Program-made: the position numbers and the translations under genes | Part shown: positions 54,893 through 63,151 of the stretch, one piece after another | Position numbering within the stretch: position 1 is the stretch's first letter | How the letters are laid out: each line of letters opens with the position of its first letter | Notes under the pieces: model-generated | Seen by the model: the letters and a program-made list of their open reading frames with translations, nothing else | Database searches by the model: none | What the model was told of the DNA's origin: nothing | Assembly: GCF_018614585.1 (NCBI RefSeq) | Contig: NZ_JAGGOI010000029.1 | Span: forward strand, 62,001 to 126,000 | Source of the DNA: Streptomyces sp. ISL-1 | GTDB lineage: Bacteria; Actinomycetota; Actinomycetes; Streptomycetales; Streptomycetaceae | Length of the DNA stretch: 64,000 nucleotides | Reading direction: 5' to 3'

Positions 54893-55465
54893 GTGAATCT
54901 GACCGAGTGGGCGAAGGCTCAGGGCATCCATCCGCAGACCGCGCGCCGTTGGTTCCGTGAGGGAACGATGCCGGTGCCTGCGATGCGGGTGGGTCCGCGC
55001 ACGATCCTGGTGAACGTCGAGGCCAACCAGGCCGTCGGTGTCGTCGGTGGTGTGGGTCTGTATGCCCGGGTCTCCTCCCACGACCAGAAAGCCGATCTGG
55101 AACGGCAGACCACTCGGTTGGTGGAGTGGGCGGCGAAGGCCGGACACCGGGTCGTGCGCGTCGAGTCCGAGGTCGCCTCGGGCATGAACGGCTCGCGGGC
55201 CAAGGTCCGCCGTCTGCTGGCCGACCCGTCGGTGACGACGGTGGTCGTCGAGCACAAGGACCGCCTGGGCCGGATGAACGTCGAGCTCGTCGAGGCCGCG
55301 CTGGCCGCGCACGGTCGCCGATTGGTCATTCTTGACGAGGGTGAGTTCGAGGATGACCTGGTCCGCGACATGACCGAGGTGTTGACCTCGTTCTGCGCCC
55401 GTCTGTACGGCCGCCGCTCGGCGAGGAACCGCGCGCAGAAAGCGCTTGAGGCGGCTGCGGAGTGA
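54893..55465 (+). CDS. tnpA: IS607-type serine recombinase
   Basis: This 190-aa protein has an N-terminal MerR-like HTH (LTEWAKAQGIHPQTARRWFREG, ~2-24) then a small serine-resolvase catalytic domain: YARVSSHDQKADLERQ with the nucleophile Ser (~60), and VEHKDRLGRMNVELVE. This order (DNA-binding first) is characteristic of IS607 transposases. The GTG start has a -10 box 7 nt upstream. Complete and apparently active. The stop overlaps tnpB. Confidence 0.93.
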   Translation: MNLTEWAKAQGIHPQTARRWFREGTMPVPAMRVGPRTILVNVEANQAVGVVGGVGLYARVSSHDQKADLERQTTRLVEWAAKAGHRVVRVESEVASGMNGSRAKVRRLLADPSVTTVVVEHKDRLGRMNVELVEAALAAHGRRLVILDEGEFEDDLVRDMTEVLTSFCARLYGRRSARNRAQKALEAAAE

Positions 55466-57105
55466 GCGAGCGCAAGAAGCCGTTCCGTCCGATCCGGGAC
55501 CCGTTCGTGGTCCAGGACGCGACGGGTGTCGCGATCCGCACCCGCGTCAAGGACCTCGCGCCTGCCGATGACAAGGTCATCCGGCTGATCGGCGCCCACA
55601 TGGGCGGTCTCGCCGCCGCTGACCTCGCTCTGTATTCCCGGGCCGGCTTCGAGCGGAACAAGGACACGTGGGCGGGCCGTAAGCAGGGTCTGACGGCCCG
55701 GTCGTCGTCCCGGTGGGCGGGCGCGGTCACCAAGGGCACCCACGACCAGTACGCTCTCGCCCGTCGCGGCCAGTTCGCCTACCGGGACACGCTCTACGAC
55801 GGCATCCGCATGCTCCTCCACCGTCTGTCCCTACCTGTCGGGGAAAAGGGCACCAAGGGGAAGCCGGGCGGGTACCGGTCGCAGGGCGAGTGGTTCCACA
55901 AGTCCCGCCGCCTGAACATCCTCCACGCCCGTCTCGCGGCCGTGGAGGAGGACATCGCGACCGGGCGGGTGCACGTCGTGCGCGGCGGGAAGAAGCTCGC
56001 CCGCAACCGGCACAACCTCGCCGCCGCCGGGCTCACCGAGGCCGGATGGCGGGACCGTTGGGAGGCGGCTCGCTGGTTCCTGAGCGCGGACGGGGAGTCG
56101 GGGAAGCGGTTCGGGAACGAGACGATCCGCGTCACCCCCGACGGCGAGGTCAGCATCAAGCTGCCCAAGCCGCTGGAGCACCTGGCGAACGCGCCGCGAG
56201 GCCGGTACGTCCTGTCCGGCCGGGTCTCCTTCGCATACCGGGGCGATGAGTGGGCCGACCGCATCACCGGGAACCGGGCGGTCGCGTACGAGATCCACTA
56301 CGACACGGTCAAGAGCCGCTGGTACCTGACCGCATCGTGGAAACGCCCCGTCGTCCAGGCCATCCCACTCAAGGCCGCACGGGCGGGCGGGTTGATCGGC
56401 GTGGACACCAACGCCGACCACTTCGCCGCCTACCTCCTCGACAAGCACGGCAACCCGACCGGGAACCCGCAACGCTTCGGGTATGACCTCACCGGGTCGG
56501 CGAACCACCGCGACGCCCAGCTGCGGCACGCGCTCAGCCGGCTGCTGCGCTGGGCCACACGCATCGGTGTCGCCGCGATCGCCGTCGAAGATCTGGACTT
56601 CTCCGACAGGAAGACCCGCGAGAAGTTCGGCCGCAAGAAGCGCTTGAGGCAGCTCATCCACGGCATCCCCACCGCCAAGGTCAAGGCCCGGCTGGTCAAC
56701 ATGGCCGCCGAACACGGCCTCGCCATGGTCGCCGTCGACGCGGCCTACACCAGCAAGTGGGGCGCCGAGCACTGGAAAACGCCCCTGACCAGCAGTAAGC
56801 GTGCGATATCCCGCCATGATGCCGCGGGAATCGCTATCGGAAGGCGCGCCCTCGGGCACCCGATCCGGCGACGGACGAAACCGCCCCGCCACCACCAGAG
56901 CGATGGTGACGGGCATCGGAACGTCCAGGCCGAACCGGGCACCCGGGGGCGTGAGGGACTCCGCCGGACACGGAACGGAACCAGCCCCCCGAGGGCGGCG
57001 ACCGGCCGTGCGGTCACAGCGGGGAACCAGCGTGTCCAACACCGTTCGGGACACGCGACTGAGCATGGGCCCTGGCAACAGGACTCACTCCCGCTCAGAT
57101 TTTAG
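55462..57105 (+). CDS. tnpB: TnpB-type RuvC nuclease, long variant without zinc finger
   Basis: This 547-aa IS605/IS607 TnpB-related protein has the RuvC catalytic residues Asp315 (IGVDTNADH), Glu376 (AVEDLDFSD) and Asp453 (SRHDAAGIAIGRR). Canonical TnpBs (~400 aa) are omega-RNA-guided DNA nucleases with two CxxC pairs between Glu and the last Asp; here that segment is TSKWGAEHWKTPL with no cysteine. The N-terminal half (~1-300) is longer, and a ~90-residue Arg-rich tail follows the last Asp. The stop lies 21 bp inside the neighbouring convergent gene. Probably an element-maintenance nuclease. Confidence 0.85.
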   Translation: MSERKKPFRPIRDPFVVQDATGVAIRTRVKDLAPADDKVIRLIGAHMGGLAAADLALYSRAGFERNKDTWAGRKQGLTARSSSRWAGAVTKGTHDQYALARRGQFAYRDTLYDGIRMLLHRLSLPVGEKGTKGKPGGYRSQGEWFHKSRRLNILHARLAAVEEDIATGRVHVVRGGKKLARNRHNLAAAGLTEAGWRDRWEAARWFLSADGESGKRFGNETIRVTPDGEVSIKLPKPLEHLANAPRGRYVLSGRVSFAYRGDEWADRITGNRAVAYEIHYDTVKSRWYLTASWKRPVVQAIPLKAARAGGLIGVDTNADHFAAYLLDKHGNPTGNPQRFGYDLTGSANHRDAQLRHALSRLLRWATRIGVAAIAVEDLDFSDRKTREKFGRKKRLRQLIHGIPTAKVKARLVNMAAEHGLAMVAVDAAYTSKWGAEHWKTPLTSSKRAISRHDAAGIAIGRRALGHPIRRRTKPPRHHQSDGDGHRNVQAEPGTRGREGLRRTRNGTSPPRAATGRAVTAGNQRVQHRSGHATEHGPWQQDSLPLRF

Positions 57106-59622
57106 GAACGGTGTGGGAGGCGAGACAGGGGCGTAGGCGGTGAGTAGCAGCGCGATGTCGTCCACTCGGTTCGGGGACTGGCCGGCGTCCTGCAGGAGTG
57201 CGTCGGCCAGGTCTTCCAGGGAGCCCACGCATGCATGTGCCAGCGTGGTCCGCAGCTGGTCCATGCCCACACCGATGTCGGACTCGCGCGCCTCGATCAG
57301 TCCGTCCGTGTAGAGGGCCAGGACCGAGCCCGGCTGGACACGCAGCTCCGATTCCGGGTATTCGGCAGTGTGGTCCACTCCGAGCAGCGGGCCGCCCGGC
57401 AGATCCAGGAACTCGGTGTGCCCGCCGGGCCCGCGCAGCAGGGGCTGGCAGTGGCCTGCGCGGACCACCCGCGCGACTCCCGGGCCCGGGTCGAGCAGGA
57501 CGTAGCAGCAGCTGGCGAGGAGCCCGCCGCCGAGATCGAGGAGCTGCCGGTTGATCCCGGCGATCACATCGCTCGGTCGGTGGCCCGCGGAGGCGAAGGC
57601 TCGTACCGCGCTTCGCAGCTGGCCCATGGTGGCTGCGGCTGCGACGTTGTGGCCCTCGACGTCTCCGACGACCAGCGCGACTCCGCGCTCGGTGGGGATC
57701 GCGTCGTACCAGTCGCCGCCGATGTCCATCCCGCGGGTACCGGGCAGGTACCGGCCGGTGACGCGGACGCCCGGCACTGTGGGCAGTCGGTGCGGAAGCA
57801 GCGCGTTCTGCAGGCCCCGGGCGAGGGCGAATTCGGCGTCGTAGAGCCTGGCACGTTCCACTGCCTGGGCGATCAGCCCGCTCATGGCGGTGAGGAGGCT
57901 TCGTTCCTCGGTGGAGAACCGATGGACCTCGTCGTAGCCCAGGATGCATGCGCCCACGGGGCGGTTGGAGGCGATCAGGGGCAGGAACACAAAGGAGCTG
58001 GACTCGGTGGGGAGCTCGGGATAGGACCGCGAGAACTCCTCCCGCGATTCGATGAACAGCGGGACCCCGGAGGTCAGCGCCCCGGTCACGGGCTCCCGGG
58101 CGTGCTGCAGCGGCTTGCCGTCGAACTGCTCCAGGAAGCTCTCGCGGTAGCCGCGCTGCGACAGCAGACGCATGTGCCGTTCGTGCACCACGTATATCGC
58201 CAGCCGATGACCGCCGACGGCGGGCAGGAGCTGGTCGGCGACGACATCGCACACCTCGCGCGCGGTGACCGCCTCGGTCAGGGCGCTGCTCATCTGAAGG
58301 AAGCGATAGATGGCACCCAGGCGCGTCGGCACGGGCCGCGAGGACGGGGTGGCCTCTCCCGCCTCCTCGGGTGGTGATCCGGGCTGGGCCCCGGCCGGGA
58401 CCGGTTGTCCGGCCGGCGCTGCCCAGCCGGTCATGCCCTGCGCATCCGGGCGGAGGGAGAACACGAGCCACTGGTCGGGGTGCTGGGCCAGGAAGGAGAC
58501 GGGCTGCTGGGAGATCCTGGCGGCCCGGAAGCGGTCCTCGTAGGCGGGATCGGCAAGCCACGGAAGGACGTCCCAGGGACGCCGGCCCATCAGATCCTCC
58601 CGGCGTACGCGCATCAGCCGCAGCAGACTGTGGTTGGCGTACGTCACACATCCCTCCCGGTCGAGAGAGAAGAAGCCGTCCGTGAGCCGCTCGATGGCGG
58701 CGACGGCGGACGTCGAGGCCCCGAGGTCGAGGACCCCGCCCACCAGGTGGGGCCTGGCCTTTCCGTCCGTGCTGGTCTCAGGTATCCGGCCCCACAGCTC
58801 GATGGTGCGGTGGCCGCCGCCCTTCTCCGGCACGCGCAGGCACTGGCCCAGGACGCGGCCGCCCTCGACCGCGGTACGGGCGGCGGCCCGGAAACCGGGA
58901 CGGTCGGCGGGGTGCAACTTGGCCGCCAGCGTGGCCACTTGTCCGTCGTACTCGTCCGGGGCGAGGCCGAAGATCGCACACAACGTGGCATCCGCCGCGA
59001 GGGCTCCCGTGTCGAGGTTCCAGTCGAACAGGCCTACCCGTACCGCCGAGGCGGCCGGCACCGGGACCTCCACCGGGGCGGTCTCCATGTCGCATCCGAT
59101 ATCGGCGCCGCGCGCGCTCAGCCCGGCGAGCGATACACCGAGGCGGGCGGCCGCGGTACGCAACTGCCGTCGCTGCGCCTTGGACAGCCCTTCCCCTCCG
59201 GGCCTGGCGGCCCACACCACGGCCATGGACCCGAAGGTTTCCCGCCCCGCCGTGACCGGTACGGAGGCGGAGCCGAAGGGGTAGGGCAATGACACCGCGA
59301 GCTGGGGAAATCGCCGCATGGTCTCATCGGCGTCGACCAGATGGACCGTCCTCCCCGAGCGGAACGCCTCCGCCACCGGAATGGGACTGTTCACCGGAAT
59401 CCGCCGCCAGCCGCCGAGCAGGGATGGCGGCATCCCGGCAGCCGCTGCGAGTACCAGCGTGTGACGGTTGCGAGAGATCAGGAACACACTCCCGGCGTGG
59501 GCACCGGTCACCTCTACGGCTCTGAGGACGGCGTCAGCCAGTGCGTCGTCACGCTCTGCCGCGCCTTCGGCGCTCGTAGTGCCGAAGGGGCGCGTACTCA
59601 ACCTGGTATCGCTGGACGACAC
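57085..59622 (-). CDS. GAF/PAS/SpoIIE phosphatase
   Basis: This 845-aa sensor phosphatase has domains in order GAF (~30-165), PAS (~190-290), PAS (~305-400), GAF (~440-590) and SpoIIE/PP2C (~605-835; GGDWYDAI, VVGDVEGHNVAAAA, LALYTDGLIEARES, DDIALLLTAY). It would dephosphorylate a STAS anti-anti-sigma factor in response to signals bound by the PAS and GAF domains. GTG start. The C-terminus (TPFLKSERE) lies in the junction with the IS607 element, so the last residues may be encoded by inserted DNA. No STAS partner lies nearby. Confidence 0.9.
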   Translation of the reverse strand: MSSSDTRLSTRPFGTTSAEGAAERDDALADAVLRAVEVTGAHAGSVFLISRNRHTLVLAAAAGMPPSLLGGWRRIPVNSPIPVAEAFRSGRTVHLVDADETMRRFPQLAVSLPYPFGSASVPVTAGRETFGSMAVVWAARPGGEGLSKAQRRQLRTAAARLGVSLAGLSARGADIGCDMETAPVEVPVPAASAVRVGLFDWNLDTGALAADATLCAIFGLAPDEYDGQVATLAAKLHPADRPGFRAAARTAVEGGRVLGQCLRVPEKGGGHRTIELWGRIPETSTDGKARPHLVGGVLDLGASTSAVAAIERLTDGFFSLDREGCVTYANHSLLRLMRVRREDLMGRRPWDVLPWLADPAYEDRFRAARISQQPVSFLAQHPDQWLVFSLRPDAQGMTGWAAPAGQPVPAGAQPGSPPEEAGEATPSSRPVPTRLGAIYRFLQMSSALTEAVTAREVCDVVADQLLPAVGGHRLAIYVVHERHMRLLSQRGYRESFLEQFDGKPLQHAREPVTGALTSGVPLFIESREEFSRSYPELPTESSSFVFLPLIASNRPVGACILGYDEVHRFSTEERSLLTAMSGLIAQAVERARLYDAEFALARGLQNALLPHRLPTVPGVRVTGRYLPGTRGMDIGGDWYDAIPTERGVALVVGDVEGHNVAAAATMGQLRSAVRAFASAGHRPSDVIAGINRQLLDLGGGLLASCCYVLLDPGPGVARVVRAGHCQPLLRGPGGHTEFLDLPGGPLLGVDHTAEYPESELRVQPGSVLALYTDGLIEARESDIGVGMDQLRTTLAHACVGSLEDLADALLQDAGQSPNRVDDIALLLTAYAPVSPPTPFLKSERE

Positions 59623-59736
59623 GCTGGCCTCGATCGCTGCGATGGTGGCGTGGCCTGCACGTCAGGAGTGTCTCTCCAATTCTCGTATGGAATGGCCCAT
59701 TGCGAAACCCGGCCGGACGTCGCTCCGCCGGAGGGG

Positions 59737-60150
59737 TCAGTCCCGGAGGCTGATCATGCGCTCCGGTTGTCCCGTGGCGCGGGCGATCGTGGTGAAGTCC
59801 CGGTCGTAGTGCAGGAGCGTGAGACCGGCCTCCTCGGCAACCGCGGACACAAGGAGGTCGACGGGGCCGGCGCTGCGGTGTTGACCCTTGGCGGTGAGCA
59901 GTTCCTGCACCGCACGTGCCCGCCGGTAGATGCCGTCCGGGATCGGGCACCAGGCGTAGTGGGCGTGGACGGCGTTCCTCAGCCGCTCCCGGTCCGCGGT
60001 CGAACGGGCGGAGTAGAGAAGTTCGAGTTCCGTGAAGTCGCAGATCGCGACGAGACCGGCGCCAATCCTCTCGTCCCACTCGGCCGTGGTCCGGCCGAGC
60101 AGGACACGGGCGAGGGCGGAGGTGTCGATGAGGTAGTCCGCGACGCTCAC
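59737..60150 (-). CDS. vapC: VapC-family PIN-domain toxin
   Basis: This 137-aa PIN nuclease has acidic active-site residues in DYLIDTSAL (Asp ~9), TELELLYSA (Glu ~41), GPVDLLVSAVAEE (Asp ~98) and HYDRDF (Asp ~117). VapC toxins cleave tRNA or rRNA when freed from VapB. The GTG lies immediately after the vapB stop. Full length, so probably functional. Confidence 0.92.
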   Translation of the reverse strand: MSVADYLIDTSALARVLLGRTTAEWDERIGAGLVAICDFTELELLYSARSTADRERLRNAVHAHYAWCPIPDGIYRRARAVQELLTAKGQHRSAGPVDLLVSAVAEEAGLTLLHYDRDFTTIARATGQPERMISLRD

Positions 60151-60402
60151 TCACGCGCTCCCGGGCGAGACGGCGGTCTCGTCCTGTCCGCTGCGGTATC
60201 TGCGCTTGTCCAGGAGGATGTCCATGTCCAGCGCGCCTTCCGCGACGAGCTCGCGGGCCTCTTCGAGGGAGCGCAGCCGCCGGTAGCGAGCGGTCACCTC
60301 GCGCAGTGCCGTGTTGATGGTGTCCCGTTTGGTGGCGGTGCCGAGCTCCTTGGCGGCTGCTTCGAGGGCGTCGTCGTCGAGATCGATGACGGTGCGGCTC
60401 AT
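60151..60402 (-). CDS. vapB: VapB-type antitoxin
   Basis: This 83-aa protein has an N-terminal ribbon-helix-helix (MSRTVIDLDDDALEAAAKEL, then GTATKRDTINTALREVTARY) and a C-terminal tail (LDMDILLDKRRYRSG) that would wrap VapC. GGAGGAG precedes ATG 60402. It represses its own operon through the AT-rich palindromes directly upstream. Confidence 0.9.
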   Translation of the reverse strand: MSRTVIDLDDDALEAAAKELGTATKRDTINTALREVTARYRRLRSLEEARELVAEGALDMDILLDKRRYRSGQDETAVSPGSA

Positions 60403-60418
60403 GGGGCCCTCCTCCGTG

Positions 60419-60463
60419 ATGTATACGCTCGGGTATATCAGTATACCTGCGTCTCTATATACT
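60419..60463. promoter_or_regulatory. vapBC operator/promoter
   Basis: TGTATACGCTC...GGTATATCAGTATACC...CTATATACT: three GTATAC/GTATAT half-palindromes spaced about 8-12 bp in the most AT-rich segment of the area. Ribbon-helix-helix antitoxins bind such repeats. The site may also serve the divergent DUF1905 gene. Confidence 0.55.
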
Positions 60464-60508
60464 GCGCGGCGGGCGATGAGTTCTCTCGCTTCGCGCCGTC
60501 CTACTCGC

Positions 60509-60778
60509 ATGGACAAACAATTCAGCGCAACGCTGCAGAAGAGCCCCGCGAAGGGCGGCTGGACCTATCTGGTGTGGCCCGAGTCGGTCGAGTTCTTCGG
60601 CACCCGGGGCCTGGTCAAGGTCCGGGGGACGATCGACGGGCATCCGTTCCGGAGCTCCTTCATGGCTCTGGGGGACGGTACGCACAAGCTGCCCGTGAAG
60701 GCGGACGTACGCAAGGCGATCGGCAAGGAGGCCGGGGACAGCGTGACGGTCCGCCTGGAGGAGAGGGTGAACGACTGA
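60509..60778 (+). CDS. DUF1905 domain protein
   Basis: This 89-aa protein has the DUF1905 pattern: FSATLQKSPAKGGWTYLVWP, then VKVRGTIDGHPFRSSFMALGDGTHKLPV and the terminal VRKAIGKEAGDSVTVRLEE. The fold is a small beta barrel; biochemical role unknown. It is divergent from vapBC and 52 bp upstream of recO. Confidence 0.88.
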   Translation: MDKQFSATLQKSPAKGGWTYLVWPESVEFFGTRGLVKVRGTIDGHPFRSSFMALGDGTHKLPVKADVRKAIGKEAGDSVTVRLEERVND

Positions 60779-60830
60779 TCGCTGACCGGACCCGGTCAAC
60801 CGACAGCGGTCCGTACGGGACAATGGCCGC

Positions 60831-61577
60831 ATGAGCCTGTTCCGTGATGACGGCGTCGTCCTGCGCACCCAGAAGCTGGGCGAGGCCGACCGCATCATCA
60901 CGCTGCTCACGCGCGGGCACGGGCGGGTCCGCGCGGTCGCGCGGGGCGTGCGGCGGACCAAGTCCAAGTTCGGGGCCCGGCTCGAGCCCTTCTCGCATGT
61001 CGATGTGCAGTTCTTCGCCCGGGGCAGCGAACTCGTCGGCCGCGGGCTCCCTCTGTGCACGCAGAGCGAGACCATCGCTCCGTACGGTGGCGGCATCGTC
61101 ACCGACTACGCCCGCTACACCGCCGGCACCGCCATGCTGGAGGCCTCCGAGCGGTTCACCGACCACGAGGGCGAGCCCGCAGTCCAGCAGTACCTCCTCC
61201 TCGTCGGAGCCCTGCGCACCCTCGCCCGCGGCGAGCACGCGCCGAATCTCATCCTTGACGCGTTCCTGCTGCGCTCCCTCGCCGTCAACGGCTACGCGCC
61301 CAGCTTCGAGGACTGCGCGAAGTGCGGAATGCACGGGCCCAACCGTTTCTTCTCCGTCGCCGCCGGCGGCGTCATATGCGGCGACTGCCGGGTTCCCGGC
61401 AGCGTCGTACCCTCTGCGGAGGCCATCGGTCTGCTCAGTGCGCTGCTGACCGGAGACTGGCCCACGGCGGACGCGTGCGAGGCGCGCCACGTCAGGGAGG
61501 GCAGCGGGCTTGTGTCCGCCTATCTGCACTGGCACTTGGAGCGCGGCCTGCGCTCGCTGAGGTACGTCGAGAAGTAG
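60831..61577 (+). CDS. recO: DNA repair protein RecO
   Basis: This 248-aa protein has an N-terminal OB fold (LFRDDGVVLRTQKLGEADRI), a central helical region and a zinc site with CAKC and CGDC. RecO loads RecA on SSB-coated DNA with RecR. GACAAT lies 6 nt before ATG 60831, so probably leaderless. It is coupled by position to uppS. Confidence 0.95.
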   Translation: MSLFRDDGVVLRTQKLGEADRIITLLTRGHGRVRAVARGVRRTKSKFGARLEPFSHVDVQFFARGSELVGRGLPLCTQSETIAPYGGGIVTDYARYTAGTAMLEASERFTDHEGEPAVQQYLLLVGALRTLARGEHAPNLILDAFLLRSLAVNGYAPSFEDCAKCGMHGPNRFFSVAAGGVICGDCRVPGSVVPSAEAIGLLSALLTGDWPTADACEARHVREGSGLVSAYLHWHLERGLRSLRYVEK

Positions 61578-61599
61578 AGAAATAGGAGATGTGAACCGC

Positions 61600-62445
61600 A
61601 TGGCACGACGCGGAATCCTGGGCAGGTCCCGCCGCGAGTACAAGGTCCCCGAGCCGCACCCCTCCGGCGCGCGCCCGCCGAGGATCCCCGGCGAGCTGGT
61701 GCCGAACCATGTGGCGTGCGTCATGGACGGCAACGGCCGCTGGGCCAAGGAGCGTGGCCTGCCGCGCACCGAGGGTCACAAGGTCGGCGAGGGCGTCGTC
61801 CTCGACGTCCTGAAGGGCTGCATCGAGATGGGCGTCAAGAACCTCTCCCTGTACGCCTTCTCCACCGAGAACTGGAAGCGCTCGCCCGACGAGGTGCGCT
61901 TCCTCATGAACTTCAACCGCGACGTCATCCGCCGCCGCCGCGACGAGATGGACGAGCTCGGCATCCGTATCCGCTGGGTCGGCCGGATGCCGAAGATGTG
62001 GAAGTCGGTCGTCCAGGAGCTCCAGGTCGCGCAGGAGCAGACCAAGAACAACGACGCGATGACGCTGTACTTCTGTGTCAACTACGGCGGGCGCGCCGAG
62101 ATCGCCGACGCCGCGGCCGCCATCGCGGCGGATGTGAAGGCCGGCAAGCTCGACCCGTCGAAGGTCTCCGAGAAGACGATCCAGAAGTACCTGTACTACC
62201 CGGACATGCCGGACGTCGACCTGTTCCTGCGCCCGAGCGGTGAGCAGCGCACGTCCAACTACCTGATCTGGCAGAGCAGTTACGCCGAGATGGTCTTTCA
62301 GGACGTGCTGTGGCCGGACTTCGACCGGCGGGATTTGTGGCGGGCGTGCCTGGAGTTCGCACAGCGGGACCGGCGGTTCGGCGGGGCGATCCCGAACGAG
62401 GAACTGGAAGCGATGCGGGGCCGCGAAGAGGGCACGTCCGCGTGA
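61600..62445 (+). CDS. uppS: Isoprenyl (undecaprenyl) diphosphate synthase
   Basis: This 281-aa cis-prenyltransferase makes the C50/C55 lipid carrier for cell wall synthesis. Motifs: ACVMDGNGRWA (Asp/Asn/Arg, ~40), STENWKRSPDEVRFLM and RPSGEQRTSNYLIWQ. AGGAG lies 11 nt before ATG 61600 and only 2 nt before the in-frame GTG 61591; I prefer 61600. The stop is followed by ~140 bp of spacer and the perfect hairpin shared with zur. Confidence 0.94.
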   Translation: MARRGILGRSRREYKVPEPHPSGARPPRIPGELVPNHVACVMDGNGRWAKERGLPRTEGHKVGEGVVLDVLKGCIEMGVKNLSLYAFSTENWKRSPDEVRFLMNFNRDVIRRRRDEMDELGIRIRWVGRMPKMWKSVVQELQVAQEQTKNNDAMTLYFCVNYGGRAEIADAAAAIAADVKAGKLDPSKVSEKTIQKYLYYPDMPDVDLFLRPSGEQRTSNYLIWQSSYAEMVFQDVLWPDFDRRDLWRACLEFAQRDRRFGGAIPNEELEAMRGREEGTSA

Positions 62446-62584
62446 GCGAGCGGTGAGTTTCCCCCACCCCAACCCTTCCCGAAAACCCTGACGGGACGGA
62501 CGGGTGGGGGCCCCGCTCCCGAGAGTGGCAGCTTCGCGCCGCGGACGGCGGGTGCCGCGGGTGTTCAGTGGCGACCGGCCCCTT

Positions 62585-62664
62585 GTGTCCTCAATCGCCG
62601 GACAGGCTTGATGTTCAAGCCTGTCCGGCGATTGAGGACCGGGGTCCGGGGCGGAGCCCCGGTT
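62585..62664. terminator. Bidirectional hairpin of the repeat family between uppS and zur
   Basis: TCCTCAATCGCCGGACAGG (62588 on) forms a perfect 24-bp inverted repeat with 62615-62638, with loop TGT. It is followed by a GGGGTCCGGGGCGGAGCCCCGG palindrome next to the zur stop. The convergent position suggests a terminator for both genes. Confidence 0.85.
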
Positions 62665-63097
62665 ACTTTGCGGCGGACGCCGCGCACTCCGCGCATGTGC
62701 CGAAGATCTCGACCGTGTGCGCCACATTCACGTAACCGTGCTGCGCCGCGATCGTCTCCGCCCACTGCTCCACCGCCGGCCCCTCGACCTCGACCGCCTT
62801 GCCGCACACCCGGCACACCAGATGGTGGTGATGGTCGTCCGTCGAGCAACGCCGGTAGACGGACTCGCCGTCGGACGTGCGCAACACATCCACCTCGCCC
62901 GCGTCCGCGAGCGACTGCAACGTGCGGTAGACCGTGGTCAGGCCCACCGAATCGCCGCGGTGCTTGAGCATGTCGTGCAAGTCCTGCGCGCTGCGGAACT
63001 CATCCACCTCGTCGAGCGCCGCAGCCACCGCGGCACGCTGCCGGGTCGACCGGCCTCGCACCGGGGCGGTGTTCCCACCGATTGGCGCCGTCGTCAC
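62663..63097 (-). CDS. zur: Fur-family regulator, probably the zinc regulator Zur
   Basis: This 144-aa protein has a winged helix (RQRAAVAAALDEVDEFRSAQ, then VGLTTVYRTLQSLADAGEVD), the metal motif DDHHHHLVCRVCGKAVEVEG and the C-terminal CAECA. Of the Fur paralogues in Streptomyces, the one beside uppS and a zinc ABC transporter is Zur, which represses zinc uptake genes when zinc is sufficient. GTG 63097. It lies 54 bp downstream of the permease gene, probably the last gene of the same operon. Confidence 0.92.
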   Translation of the reverse strand: MTTAPIGGNTAPVRGRSTRQRAAVAAALDEVDEFRSAQDLHDMLKHRGDSVGLTTVYRTLQSLADAGEVDVLRTSDGESVYRRCSTDDHHHHLVCRVCGKAVEVEGPAVEQWAETIAAQHGYVNVAHTVEIFGTCAECAASAAK

Positions 63098-63151
63098 AGG
63101 TGCCTCCTTGCTTAGCCCGCACAGTGTCGGGCCATTCTGCCAGGCCCGGGG

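Larger units (their letters stand above)
54776..57110 (+). mobile_element. IS607-family insertion element
   Basis: It contains a serine recombinase (TnpA) and a TnpB-type gene, overlapping by 4 bp in the IS607 order. IS607 elements have no terminal inverted repeats and target short GG-like cores, so exact ends cannot be drawn; the limits given are outer bounds. The right end must lie close to the stop of the phosphatase gene at 57085. Confidence 0.8.
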
